A stretch of DNA of 32,151 nt from Spirochaetaceae bacterium (GCA_031279965.1 JAITHM010000014.1:1-32151); one strand, 5' to 3'. Positions 22,958-31,953 are shown, numbered from the stretch's first letter. Notes: generated by a model from the letters alone, not told the origin. Program-made: numbers and translations.

Positions 22958-25900
22958 ATGAAGCGACGAATGATGATAGGCGTAGGAATACTTGCGGTGT
23001 TGATAGGTGCCGGTGTTTTTTCATGCCATGGGGCTTCTTTTTACGACGGGTGGGGTGATAAAATTGATGATCAGACGAAAAGTCCTTTTCCTGGCGAAGT
23101 TCCCTTGCTGGAGAGTCTGACTATTGTTCCGCAGAAGGGCGGCGATCCTCTGCCGCTTACGCCGGTATTTGTACCGCAGACGAACATGTATCAGTCGTAT
23201 TCGTCGCTGGCCGAGATGGGCTTATACGAAATAAAAGCTACGGTTAAAGAGGGGTCAAACTATAAGATATCGTACGTGAACGGGCCGTTATTTACGCCGC
23301 TTACGGTAACGTATGTTATTGTTACGGTAACGAACGATGACATTAAAAACAGCTATGTTGTCGCGTTTAATGACGACAATATGCCCTATGCCAAGCTTAA
23401 ATTGCTTGGTTTTTCCGAAGGCGAGATAACCACTCCGGCGGAAGGTTTTAACTCATCAATTAAAGATTATAATGTAACGGTTCCCTATGGTACCAAGTCG
23501 GTTATGGCGGCGGGGGAGCCTGAGCAGGAGAGCGGGCAGGTTATTTACAGCGAAGCGCCGCTGGATTTAACAAAACGGCTGACGATGGTGGTGCAGGTTG
23601 TCGCGCCTGGCTACAATGTTGGTTCGTATACGGTAACATTTTTAGAGGCAACTCCCCAGGCTTCGTTTTTAGAGTATTTGGAGCTGTCTGTTGGGTCGTT
23701 GGAGCCTGCGTTTAGCCGCGACAAGACGGAAGGGTATACGCTTACGCTTCCGGCGTCCACGCCGCTTACGCTTAAAGGGCACATAGCCCCGGGCGGCGAA
23801 GTGACCTACAGCCAGGGGATAGCGAAGCCGAACAATGCACAGTATATACCGAATCCCAAGGGCGGATCGGATTTATTAACGATAACAGCGCATAACGGTG
23901 TAGGGTATGCGCCCAAGGAATATGTATTCGAGCTGGTTTTGGATTCAACCACGCCGTATGCGTCGTTGTCGTCGTTGTCGGCAACGATAGATCCGCCGTC
24001 AGACTATTTAACGTGGTACCGGCGGGACGGCGGTTCGCGGGTGCCGGAGGTAAGCGGCTCCGGCGTGTTTAGTCCCGATGTGCTTAACTACGAACTGTAT
24101 TTAGAGAGGGGTCAGCCGAGCGCGGGAACCTTAACCTTTGCTGCGGCTGCCGGTGCGGGAATAGCCAATGCAACGATCACCTATGAATATTTGGGGCCTG
24201 CCAACGAGGATAGCGAGGCGGTATTGAACTTTCGTTTTGACGAGCGGATACCAATGCGTGTGCGGATAAGTGCGCAGGGGTACCTGCCGGTTACCTATCA
24301 TGTTGTTATAAACAGCGCGGCCGACTATAAGCCGGTTGCCTTGTTAAAAGGGTTAACGCTGGTTGGCGCGAATCTGGATCCTGCGTGGGATCCGAACGAT
24401 CCTGCACAGGATTATTATCAGGCGGTAGGGCTGCGGGGGAACGCGCTTATTGTGCAGGGCGTTCCAGAGAAAGATTTTTTCCATGTTACCTACAAAGCGG
24501 CAAAGTCGATAGCGGCGCTGGAAGACAGTGTTGCAATAACGGTACGGGTTGATGGCGGGGAAACCTACCAGCCTATGGAGTATGTAATCCTGGTTGCCGT
24601 GCGGCAGAGGATGAAGCCGCTGCTTTCGCTGTTAAAGGCAGGCGAGAAAGATATAGAGCTTATAGAGGGGCAGTTTGCCTACACGGTAGCGATAGAAGAT
24701 GTGGCGCAGGTAAAAATACCGTATGAGTGGGAGTATGCCACGCCGCTGGATATTGATACGGCTGTCCATTCGTTAAACGGCCTAACGTGGACGGCGCCGA
24801 ACGACGCGCCGCCCCAGGCGGAGATTACGGTGGCGGAAGGGAATACGGCGTTGATGCAGATAAAAATTACCTGCAAAGACAAGACCGAGGCGATCTACCA
24901 TATCTACATGACGCGGGACGAAAATAACGACGAGACCCTCGTTCTTAAGGATATAGAGAGGAATGGTAAAGGCCTAGAAGAATTTAGTCAGAATAAAAGA
25001 AACTATACGGTCTATGTAGACAGTCTTAGTCAGCAAACAATTGAGGGAATACTGTCTGATGAGATGATGAGTAGCCGCCCGGGAATAAAGGTAACATACC
25101 GGTTGAGTGGAGAAATTCTCTGGAACCCTGAACCTGCGAAGTTTAGACTGCAAGCAGAGGCACCAAGAAACACGCAAACAGTAAACATACGTGTTTCGCT
25201 TGGCGGTGCAAAGAATGTCTACTCGGTAACGTACATCTGGGCGGAAAAACTGTTTAAGATAACTGAGGTGACGTATACAGCGAGTATGGGGAAGGTTGAG
25301 ATAGAACCTCTCTCTGCAACAACGACGGGGATACCGGGAGGGGCGCCTTTTATGGTAAGGCAGGTGCCGAATAATGGTTCTAAGATAGGAATAGGGCAAA
25401 CTCCCCAAGATGGCGGACTGCCTGTGATTAGGAGTAGTGATAACGGCGTTGAACTGGATACTGCTATTGACGGATCTGTGCCGGCATCTCCTGTGCCTGC
25501 AATATTTTACGTAAAAGAAATGCCCCCGAAGGATGTAAAATTAGAGTTGTTTTTTGTCCAGGTAGATAGTACTGATAATAAACTTGATATGCTTGATATT
25601 ATAGATAAAGATGGGAATAAATCATGTATGACAACAGCGTTTGTTCGTACAAATAGTAGTGTAAAGGCATTCTTGACGAACAATCAAGGGGTAACGGTCA
25701 AAGGGAAAGCTCCTTTAAGCAGCAATATTTATTACAAGATAATTAAAGTTGGTGCGGCAGCAACTCCGCTGAAGGCCAGTCTTACTGCGACAAGAGAGTT
25801 CAACTTTGATATCGATATGCCAATCCCAATGAGTGTGGTGGTTATATTGGAAGTGCATCCAAATAACGCAGGTTTAGGGGTTACGACCTATATACTTGTT

Positions 25901-26605
25901 ATAAAAAAAATCGATGTGGTGACTGAATTTGGCTTTTCTGCATCAGAAGAATTCTATTCAGTAGGAGCAAGCGGCTGGTTTAAGATAGAAGTTTGGGGAG
26001 CACAGGGCGGGGAGGCTACAAATGTATGGAATGAGTTTCAGAGTGATAAACCTGGCGCAAAAGGTGGTTATTCTTATGGTGATATTTATATTTCTGAAGG
26101 CACAGAACTGTATGTTCGTGTAGGCGGGAGGGGAGAATCGGCGAAAGAGGCTTATAGTTCTTATTCGGATGCTGTCGGCGGCTGGAATGGCGGCGGAGAT
26201 GGAGATGTTGGTAGTTTAGAGGGCGGTGGTGGCGGTGGCGGTAGGTCTGAGGTGCTCATGGGCTCGAATAAACGGCGTATTATTGTAGCTGGCGGTGGCT
26301 CAGGCGGCGTACAGAGTGGTAAGTATGGTGCTGGCGGCGGTGGTAATGAGGGCGAGAGAGAGGGCGTGGCTGGAAGTGACGGGAGCGGTTCAGTTAATGT
26401 TGATGGTAATGGGTCTAAGGGAACTGGTGGTTCAACGTATGGCGGCGGCGGCGGCGGCGGCGGATACAAAGGTGGGAGTAAAAACAGTGGTGGTTCCGCT
26501 TTTATCGAGACGAACAATGGGTTTTTCAGTAACATTGGCGGAAGCCGCGGCACGAGAGAAGGCGATGGTTATGTAAAAATTACCTGGCTTGGTATACAGA
26601 GATAA
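22958..26605 (+). CDS. Large lipoprotein: cadherin-like repeats plus ALK-like glycine-rich domain
   Basis: 1215 residues. The signal sequence ends in a spirochaete-style lipobox GVFSC with Cys23 as the likely lipidated residue. About seven or eight cadherin-like beta-sandwich units of 90-110 residues follow (residues 45-760), each with the pattern 'L..L.L..G.L.P.F......Y.V.V' and ending in YTVTF-like strands. A bacterial repeat region with 'MPPKDVKLELFF' lies at about 765-870, then one more sandwich. From about 987 a glycine-rich domain begins (WFKIEVWGAQGG, LYVRVGGRG, IIVAGGGSGG) and runs to VKITWLG at the end, like the extracellular glycine-rich domain of ALK/LTK receptors. A (GGC)7 run encodes seven glycines. 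It is paralogous to the next gene. Probably surface-exposed and adhesive or structural; function unknown. Confidence 0.88.
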   Translation: MKRRMMIGVGILAVLIGAGVFSCHGASFYDGWGDKIDDQTKSPFPGEVPLLESLTIVPQKGGDPLPLTPVFVPQTNMYQSYSSLAEMGLYEIKATVKEGSNYKISYVNGPLFTPLTVTYVIVTVTNDDIKNSYVVAFNDDNMPYAKLKLLGFSEGEITTPAEGFNSSIKDYNVTVPYGTKSVMAAGEPEQESGQVIYSEAPLDLTKRLTMVVQVVAPGYNVGSYTVTFLEATPQASFLEYLELSVGSLEPAFSRDKTEGYTLTLPASTPLTLKGHIAPGGEVTYSQGIAKPNNAQYIPNPKGGSDLLTITAHNGVGYAPKEYVFELVLDSTTPYASLSSLSATIDPPSDYLTWYRRDGGSRVPEVSGSGVFSPDVLNYELYLERGQPSAGTLTFAAAAGAGIANATITYEYLGPANEDSEAVLNFRFDERIPMRVRISAQGYLPVTYHVVINSAADYKPVALLKGLTLVGANLDPAWDPNDPAQDYYQAVGLRGNALIVQGVPEKDFFHVTYKAAKSIAALEDSVAITVRVDGGETYQPMEYVILVAVRQRMKPLLSLLKAGEKDIELIEGQFAYTVAIEDVAQVKIPYEWEYATPLDIDTAVHSLNGLTWTAPNDAPPQAEITVAEGNTALMQIKITCKDKTEAIYHIYMTRDENNDETLVLKDIERNGKGLEEFSQNKRNYTVYVDSLSQQTIEGILSDEMMSSRPGIKVTYRLSGEILWNPEPAKFRLQAEAPRNTQTVNIRVSLGGAKNVYSVTYIWAEKLFKITEVTYTASMGKVEIEPLSATTTGIPGGAPFMVRQVPNNGSKIGIGQTPQDGGLPVIRSSDNGVELDTAIDGSVPASPVPAIFYVKEMPPKDVKLELFFVQVDSTDNKLDMLDIIDKDGNKSCMTTAFVRTNSSVKAFLTNNQGVTVKGKAPLSSNIYYKIIKVGAAATPLKASLTATREFNFDIDMPIPMSVVVILEVHPNNAGLGVTTYILVIKKIDVVTEFGFSASEEFYSVGASGWFKIEVWGAQGGEATNVWNEFQSDKPGAKGGYSYGDIYISEGTELYVRVGGRGESAKEAYSSYSDAVGGWNGGGDGDVGSLEGGGGGGGRSEVLMGSNKRRIIVAGGGSGGVQSGKYGAGGGGNEGEREGVAGSDGSGSVNVDGNGSKGTGGSTYGGGGGGGGYKGGSKNSGGSAFIETNNGFFSNIGGSRGTREGDGYVKITWLGIQR

Positions 26606-26628
26606 TTTAATTTAGGAGAAAGGAAAAA

Positions 26629-29600
26629 ATGATGAAAAAGAACGGCAAAAAAATTAACAAGGGTTATGTGGCATGTTTGTGCGGAGCACTGGTGCTTATG
26701 GCGGTAGTGGGCGCCTGTCATGCGGCGGGCTATTTTGATGGCTACGGCGACAATACGGGCGGTAACGGAGGGGCAGACTCCACCACGGTTCCCTACCTCG
26801 ACAGCCTGGAATTGCAGGCAACAGGGGGCGGGATTATCGCGTTTGATAAACCGTTTGATCCGGGTACCAATATGTATTCTGTTAGATATGCAAGCGTCCC
26901 CAACCCGTCATATACGGTCGTTGCGACATCGTTAAATTTTAATGTAACGTATGTAACAGGAACTGTGCTTTCTCCGGCAACGGATACATACGCCATTGTG
27001 TCGGTGGAAAACGGCAAGCTTAAAAACGACTATATTATTTCGGTAAACAAGGATGGGCTTCCGGAAGCTAAACTAAAAAGCCTTACTTTTTCAGACGGTT
27101 ATTTTGTTTCTCCAAGCTGGAGCTTTGACCCGGATATAACTGGCTATGAAATTGAAGTGCCGGAAGGCATTGATACCATACTTGCTTCCGGTGTGCCGGA
27201 GGTTGCTGCGGGCAAGGTAGTCTACAGCGAAGCTCCTGTTTCTGTAGGCAGTGGCAAGCCGCTTATAATTCAGGTTGCCGCTCCCGGACATAATATTGGC
27301 GTGTATACGATATTGGTACAGCGTGCGAACCCGATGCCGTCGTTCCTCGATGGTCTTGAACTTTCGGCAGGTTCGCTGTCGCCGAAATTTTCCAGAAATA
27401 TTACAAATTATACAATAACGTTACATTCATCTACGCCGCTTACCGTGCTGGGGCGTGTTGCCTATGGAACGGTAAGTTATAGCCAGGGTACGGCGCTTGC
27501 AAACGGCGGCCAGCAGATTAATACGCCGTCGGGAGTAGTAACGCTTACGGCAAATTATGGAATTGCCAATATCAAAGTGGTTTCAGGCGATAAGGAGCGC
27601 TATGTCCGGCGTGCCCACACGCCCAAAGACTATCTATTCACTATTGTAATAGATGATACTGCCAAGTATACCAATTTGGACGAAATTAAGGTAAACGGTG
27701 TAAGCGGTGCGCGCGCGCAGGATGAGGCTTGGATACTGTATCAGCGTAACGGAGGGAACCGTACCGGAAAAGAAGGCTTTGAGGCAGATGTGCTTACCTA
27801 CGAGCTGTATTTTACATCGTATTATCCGGGGGAAAAGGCCGCAGATATAACAGCGTATGCCTTGTCTGTAGAAGGTTTTCTAAGTTCTGCAAATAATTTG
27901 CGCTGGAAACTTGAATATAATAAGGGCAATCCGATGTATAATCCTACGGTTGCTGCGCTGTTCCAGACTGACGACGACAAGACAAGGTATTCCAACTTTA
28001 TTGATCCGCAAATACCCATGCAGATTACTGTTAAGGAAAGAGATGGTATAAACGAAGGAGCTCTGCCTCGTGTGTACCATATATTTATATCGTATAACAA
28101 TGCCAACTGGCCCTATGCGGTGCTTACCGATATTTTGGTAAACGGCGAGGGCACAGGTGCCAATACGCTGCAAAATACGGATAGCCCGGGGCAAGGCTTT
28201 CTGTCGCTTAATTTTAACTATTCGCTTGGCGTCCGGCGAGGAGCCAACCTTATCCTTAAAGGCATTCCCGAAAAGGAAAGCGTTATTGTCGACGAGCAAG
28301 TTACTGATAGTGATGGAAACACAACTGGAGAGATGGTTACCCATGCGGTACGCGGTTACGATATCCGCTACGATCCGGAAAACAGTTTTGCTAATGTTCA
28401 GAACGGAGGCACGGTAAAAATATGGGTAAACGGAGGCATTGGCTATAGAGAAGCTGAATACACAATAGAAATTGAAGTTTTTGAACCGATGAATCCAGAA
28501 CTGCAAACGATTAGCGTCCGGGGCAATGAATTGGGAGTAATCACTAAAAACTACCGGTATGTCGAGGTTCTGGAGTACGAAGGCGAAGAATTTATGCAGC
28601 TTCCGTTTGAATGGGCGCCGGTTGTTCCCGAAGGCATTAAAACGATCAGATATGCCTACGAGGTGGTAGCCGGAAGCACCCATTGGATTGATGACCCGGA
28701 GCACGATGGTTTTGACGCGGGATCAAGCTTTGTTGCGGAAAAGGGAAAGGCGTATATAGTCTATATAGAAGTAACCTGCAACGACGGGGAACAGGTTACC
28801 TACACGGTCCAGCTTAAACGCCAAGGACAAACGGACAAGTCGATAGTATTAACAATGATTCAGTTGAACAATGTAGATATTACGGGATTTAATAAAGATA
28901 TTCAAAGCTACGTGATAAACATCACCAATTCAAATGATAACACGCTTAAAGGAATTATTGATCCTAATGTAGGCGTGGTTCTGTATTCGTATGACGAGGT
29001 TAACTGGCAGAACACTGATCCTATAGAATCTTTGCTCCCCGGGGAAACAAGAACGATTATAATCCGCGCGGATGCTTCGGGAAAATACAATGATTATACG
29101 GTAACGCTTTCTCGTTCAACGGCCTTGTATAAGGTTGATGCGGTTTCAGTATCAAAAGATGATGCCGGTAATGAGCTGGGAACTTATCAGCTCAGCCCCA
29201 GTACATCCATTACTACTGGTGTTGTTGCCGGTACTTTGATGTATCTCGTAGTAACACCTGTCAATAATCAATATAAAATTGCTACAAAACCTGTGGTACA
29301 GATAACCGGCACCTCGCAGAGAGAGTCAGTTGTTGGGGTGGTTCCTGGTGGTTCTAACCAAAGTAGTTTTAGCTTTTCTATGCCGGCGGGCGATGTAACT
29401 ATTACACTTTATTTTGAAAATATTCTAAGTCAGAGCAATCAATTGGTTGTTTTGACTGCCAGTGATGGAAGTAAAATGCCGATTATGGAAGTTTTTGATG
29501 GCGCTAAAAGCGACAAAACATGGTATGTAGGAACGAAAAATACAAAAGTAGATTTTTCTATTACGGGCCCTGTGGGAGCAGAAATTTCATACAAAGAGTT

Positions 29601-30624
29601 GTTCTCTGATTATACGGCAGGCCTTTCTGAAAATCCAATACCTCTTAATAAGGACGACGAGTTTAGTCTGGCATCGCTTTATGCTGGGTTAATGAGGCCT
29701 ATTCTCATAACTGTAAGACCGGATAATACGGATCTTGAGATCCGTGAGTATCTGGTGATTGTAATGCGGCTGCCAAACAATGGCGTGTCGAATTTTGCTT
29801 TTTCAGGGAGTACGGTGAACTGGGTTCCTCCAATTCCTGGCTGGTATAAGGTTGAATTATGGGGTGGAGCGGGAGGACAAGCTTGGGCTGATACAGATTT
29901 GACGGCCAATCACAACCGATGGAATAATGATACACAAGGCGGGGGAGGGTACACCTGTGTTGAAGGTGCTTTTAAAGAAAATTATTTCTTCAAGATCAAA
30001 GTAGGGGGACGTGGTCAAAAGGCTGCGGGGAGAAAAGAAGATGATAAGACGTTTAGTGTCACCTTCCCGGATGGTGGAAAAGGGGGTAAGAACAGGCACT
30101 TCGTTGATCAGTATCAAGGTGCTTGCGGTGGCGGGGGTTCCTTTTTATTCTTTGGCTACAATGGGGGAAATGATTTTGAAGCCGTTGCTGTTGCCGGCGG
30201 TGGTGGCGGCGGGTCGTCTAAAGGAAAGGATGGGCCTACAAATGGCGGTGCTGGAGGTGGTGGAAATCCCTGGCGAAGTGCTGGTGAATATGCTTTGAAT
30301 AGACAACAAGCGGATCAGAAGGATGATACTTCAGGTTTTACTCAAACAACTCATACCGGTGATGCTAACAAAACCGCTAATTTTGTTGGAAGGGACGGGC
30401 ATGAGAAAGGTCAAGGCGGCGGCGGCGGCGGATACTATGTTGGAAGTAATTGGGGGCAAGGCGGCCAGGGCTGGGCAAGAATGCCTGCGGATCTTGGCGG
30501 CAGATCGCAATATGATGGTCCTGTTTTTACAAAGGTCAGCGGCAAAAGAAACCAGAAGCTAAAAGCAAGTGGTGAAGTAAGAATTACCTGGATGGGCGCG
30601 GTAGACCCGGCGGCTACTCCGTAA
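26629..30624 (+). CDS. Second large lipoprotein, paralogue of the upstream gene
   Basis: 1331 residues, 23 bases after its paralogue and behind AGGAGAAAGG. The lipobox is VVGAC with Cys30. The mature N-terminus YFDGYGD matches FYDGWGD of the first protein, and homology continues through the cadherin-like units (for example DGLELSAGSLSPKFSRNITNY against EYLELSVGSLEPAFSRDKTEGY, about residue 240). A bacterial repeat ending FSMPAGDVTITLYFE lies near 920-935. The glycine-rich ALK-like domain begins at about 1053 (GWYKVELWGGAGG, FFKIKVGGRGQKA, AVAGGGGGGSS) and ends VRITWMG. It is over 100 residues longer than its neighbour, partly from extra sequence between the sandwich units. A strong terminator follows. 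Function unknown; the pair may form one surface structure. Confidence 0.88.
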   Translation: MMKKNGKKINKGYVACLCGALVLMAVVGACHAAGYFDGYGDNTGGNGGADSTTVPYLDSLELQATGGGIIAFDKPFDPGTNMYSVRYASVPNPSYTVVATSLNFNVTYVTGTVLSPATDTYAIVSVENGKLKNDYIISVNKDGLPEAKLKSLTFSDGYFVSPSWSFDPDITGYEIEVPEGIDTILASGVPEVAAGKVVYSEAPVSVGSGKPLIIQVAAPGHNIGVYTILVQRANPMPSFLDGLELSAGSLSPKFSRNITNYTITLHSSTPLTVLGRVAYGTVSYSQGTALANGGQQINTPSGVVTLTANYGIANIKVVSGDKERYVRRAHTPKDYLFTIVIDDTAKYTNLDEIKVNGVSGARAQDEAWILYQRNGGNRTGKEGFEADVLTYELYFTSYYPGEKAADITAYALSVEGFLSSANNLRWKLEYNKGNPMYNPTVAALFQTDDDKTRYSNFIDPQIPMQITVKERDGINEGALPRVYHIFISYNNANWPYAVLTDILVNGEGTGANTLQNTDSPGQGFLSLNFNYSLGVRRGANLILKGIPEKESVIVDEQVTDSDGNTTGEMVTHAVRGYDIRYDPENSFANVQNGGTVKIWVNGGIGYREAEYTIEIEVFEPMNPELQTISVRGNELGVITKNYRYVEVLEYEGEEFMQLPFEWAPVVPEGIKTIRYAYEVVAGSTHWIDDPEHDGFDAGSSFVAEKGKAYIVYIEVTCNDGEQVTYTVQLKRQGQTDKSIVLTMIQLNNVDITGFNKDIQSYVINITNSNDNTLKGIIDPNVGVVLYSYDEVNWQNTDPIESLLPGETRTIIIRADASGKYNDYTVTLSRSTALYKVDAVSVSKDDAGNELGTYQLSPSTSITTGVVAGTLMYLVVTPVNNQYKIATKPVVQITGTSQRESVVGVVPGGSNQSSFSFSMPAGDVTITLYFENILSQSNQLVVLTASDGSKMPIMEVFDGAKSDKTWYVGTKNTKVDFSITGPVGAEISYKELFSDYTAGLSENPIPLNKDDEFSLASLYAGLMRPILITVRPDNTDLEIREYLVIVMRLPNNGVSNFAFSGSTVNWVPPIPGWYKVELWGGAGGQAWADTDLTANHNRWNNDTQGGGGYTCVEGAFKENYFFKIKVGGRGQKAAGRKEDDKTFSVTFPDGGKGGKNRHFVDQYQGACGGGGSFLFFGYNGGNDFEAVAVAGGGGGGSSKGKDGPTNGGAGGGGNPWRSAGEYALNRQQADQKDDTSGFTQTTHTGDANKTANFVGRDGHEKGQGGGGGGYYVGSNWGQGGQGWARMPADLGGRSQYDGPVFTKVSGKRNQKLKASGEVRITWMGAVDPAATP

Positions 30625-30643
30625 GCATCTCTGCGCCAAACAC

Positions 30644-30676
30644 AAAACCGCAAAGCCTCCGCTTTGCGGTTTTTTT
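30644..30676 (+). terminator. Intrinsic terminator of the lipoprotein operon
   Basis: A perfect 13-base stem AAAACCGCAAAGC/GCTTTGCGGTTTT with loop CTCC, running into a T-rich end, 20 bases after the stop. It is the strongest terminator in the window. Confidence 0.92.
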
Positions 30677-30690
30677 ATGCGCCCGCCCGC

Positions 30691-30890
30691 CTTCGCTTGT
30701 GGGGCGTTCAATGTTTCTGTCCCAGCAGCCGCTCCTGCGCCCCCCACCGCCCACACTTCACCGGAGGAACGCGCTCAACGTTTCGCACGCTTTCGCTTGG
30801 TGGGGCGTTCGCCTTTTCTGTCCCAGTAGCCGCTTCTGCGCCCCACACCGTGCTAACTTCCCCGGAGGGACGCGCTCAACGTTTCGCGCG
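30691..30890 (+). repeat. Unit A: two tandem copies of about 100 bp
   Basis: Copy 1 (30691-30789) and copy 2 (30790-30890) share TTCGCTTG, GTGGGGCGTTC, TTTCTGTCCCAG, GCCGC, CCGGAGG and GACGCGCTCAACGTTTCGC-type blocks in the same order. The start of a third copy (CTTGGTGGGG) continues at 30897 into unit B. Open frames across it are low-complexity and not convincing. Part of the same unit recurs at 31894. Confidence 0.85.
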
Positions 30891-30908
30891 CCAGTGCTTG
30901 GTGGGGTG

Positions 30909-31029
30909 GGGGCGCGTGGAAATTCGTGCGGGCAAAACGCTTGGCGGCTAGAGCACAAGCCACGCCAAAGCGTGCGTCAGCAAAGCCCCCGGCCAACTAG
31001 TTTTGTACGCGCGAATTTCCACGCGCCCC
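30909..31029 (+). repeat. Unit B copy 1: 121-bp element with 18-bp inverted ends
   Basis: Perfect inverted ends GGGGCGCGTGGAAATTCG (30909-30926) and its complement (31012-31029). The interior holds a second imperfect stem, ACGCTTGGCG (30937-30946) with CGCCAAAGCGT (30963-30973). A GTTTCGGGAAAGCC tail follows to 31043. The structure suggests a REP-like or MITE-like element. Confidence 0.88.
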
Positions 31030-31043
31030 GTTTCGGGAAAGCC

Positions 31044-31160
31044 GTGCGGGCAAAACGTTTGGCGGCTAGAGCACAAGCCACGCCAAAGCGTGCGTCCGCA
31101 AAGTCCCGGCCAACTAGTTTTGTACGCGCGAATTTCCACGCGCCCCGTTTCGGGAAAGCC
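31044..31160 (+). repeat. Unit B copy 2: tandem copy lacking the left inverted end
   Basis: 117 bases nearly identical to 30926-31043, including the right inverted end CGAATTTCCACGCGCCCC and the GTTTCGGGAAAGCC tail. The left 18-base arm is missing, so it arose as a tandem duplication of the interior and right side. Confidence 0.88.
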
Positions 31161-31184
31161 TTTTGTAATTGCAAAGCAAATCGC

Positions 31185-31213
31185 TTGACTTATTACCGGC
31201 ATTAGACGATACT
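31185..31213 (+). promoter_or_regulatory. Candidate promoter antisense to the nuclease-like gene
   Basis: TTGACT (31185-31190), a 17-base spacer and GATACT (31208-31213), pointing right into the 3' end of the minus-strand gene at 31236-31847. No plus-strand gene follows, so an antisense transcript is possible. Confidence 0.35.
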
Positions 31214-31235
31214 TAAAACGTCAACTGAATCAAGA

Positions 31236-31847
31236 TCAGCTGACTCCGCCCCCTGTGAGTGGAATAGAACTGTTGGGGTTAGCAGAAGTGGCTGCTGCGT
31301 TAGTGGCGTTTTGTTCGCTATCACTGGAGGGATGGCCGTCTCCCCCTGATTGGTCTATAATTTCAATCTCTGAGATGTCATAAATTGCATTGTTTTCTAA
31401 TATTTTAATAACGTCTTTTACAAAAGTTTTTTTCCTTTTTTTAAAGAATGTAACTGAAAGATACCTTCGCTTTTTTTTGCTTATGTGTTCAATATAAATA
31501 TATGTATGACCTTCTTCTGTGTGTTTACCATAAAGCACACTGTATGTGCTAAAATGTTTTATTTTTCGTATCTCAAATGACGGCGTTTGTACTATGTCTG
31601 GTATACTCATAAAGTCTTTTTCTGTTATGGCAATTTGTCCTTGTTGTTTTTCTGCCACAAAATTACCGTGTCTGTCATAAATATGTTTAATTCTCTCTAC
31701 GTTTGTTGTGTGGGTATATCCATTAGAGTCAAGTAGAATAGTAAAACTATTTTTTGGAATGTCATTTATGCCTTTCTTGTGATTAACTGCTTGTGCCCAT
31801 GCGTTTTGAATAAATCTTTTATATTCTCGTCTTTGTTCTTCACTCAT
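31236..31847 (-). CDS. Possible PBECR-type nuclease/toxin-like protein in a repeat-bounded cassette
   Basis: 203 residues, clearly AT-richer than its surroundings. The core at about residues 48-137 resembles the phage Barnase-EndoU-ColicinE5/D-RelE (BECR) nucleases: ERIKHIYDRHGN with His55 and His60, then GQIAITEKDFMSIPDIVQTP, a beta-strand YSVLYGK, HTYIYIEHI and YLSVTFFKK. The C-terminal 40 residues are a Ser/Asn/Ala-rich tail. No signal peptide is seen. If the assignment holds, it would cleave RNA; the catalytic set is not proven. No immunity or antitoxin gene adjoins it. A GATAAT box (31854-31859) sits six bases before the ATG, so the mRNA may be leaderless. Both flanks are repeats of the same A-B series, suggesting acquisition. 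It could also be a domesticated phage head-protein fragment. Confidence 0.6.
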   Translation of the reverse strand: MSEEQRREYKRFIQNAWAQAVNHKKGINDIPKNSFTILLDSNGYTHTTNVERIKHIYDRHGNFVAEKQQGQIAITEKDFMSIPDIVQTPSFEIRKIKHFSTYSVLYGKHTEEGHTYIYIEHISKKKRRYLSVTFFKKRKKTFVKDVIKILENNAIYDISEIEIIDQSGGDGHPSSDSEQNATNAAATSANPNSSIPLTGGGVS

Positions 31848-31893
31848 ACTTCAATTATCGGTGCGGTGACAGCTTGCGGTAAGTGCTTACGAC

Positions 31894-31953
31894 CCCGCCG
31901 CCCACACTTCGCCGGAGGAACGCGCTCAACGTTTCGCGCGCCATTTCTTGGTG
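31894..31953 (+). repeat. Unit A partial copy 3
   Basis: Contains CCGCCCACACTTC, CCGGAGGAACGCGCTCAACG and TTTCGCGCGCC, matching the second half of unit A at 30748-30893, then CTTGGTG leading into unit B. The 46 bases between it and the nuclease-like gene (31848-31893) are unique. Confidence 0.82.

Noticed and set aside
26161..26553. Minus-strand proline-rich open frame opposite the glycine-rich domain
   Set aside because: It is the complement of GGN codons, which read as CCN on the other strand. It has no ribosome site and no independent support.
30691..31160. CRISPR array
   Set aside because: The repeats are about 100 and 118 bp, directly adjacent with no unique spacers of uniform size, and no cas gene is present.
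30664..31205. Overlapping open frames across the repeat cluster
   Set aside because: They repeat the same low-complexity peptide in several frames, start in or next to the terminator and lack ribosome sites. They reflect the GC-rich repeats.
30773..31930. Integron cassette array with attC sites
   Set aside because: Each unit A carries GTTGAGC on the minus strand (30773-30779, 30874-30880, 31924-31930), which fits GTTRRRY, and integrons exist in Treponema denticola. However, I could not find the matching RYYYAAC box at the other end of the repeats, and no integrase is in the window.
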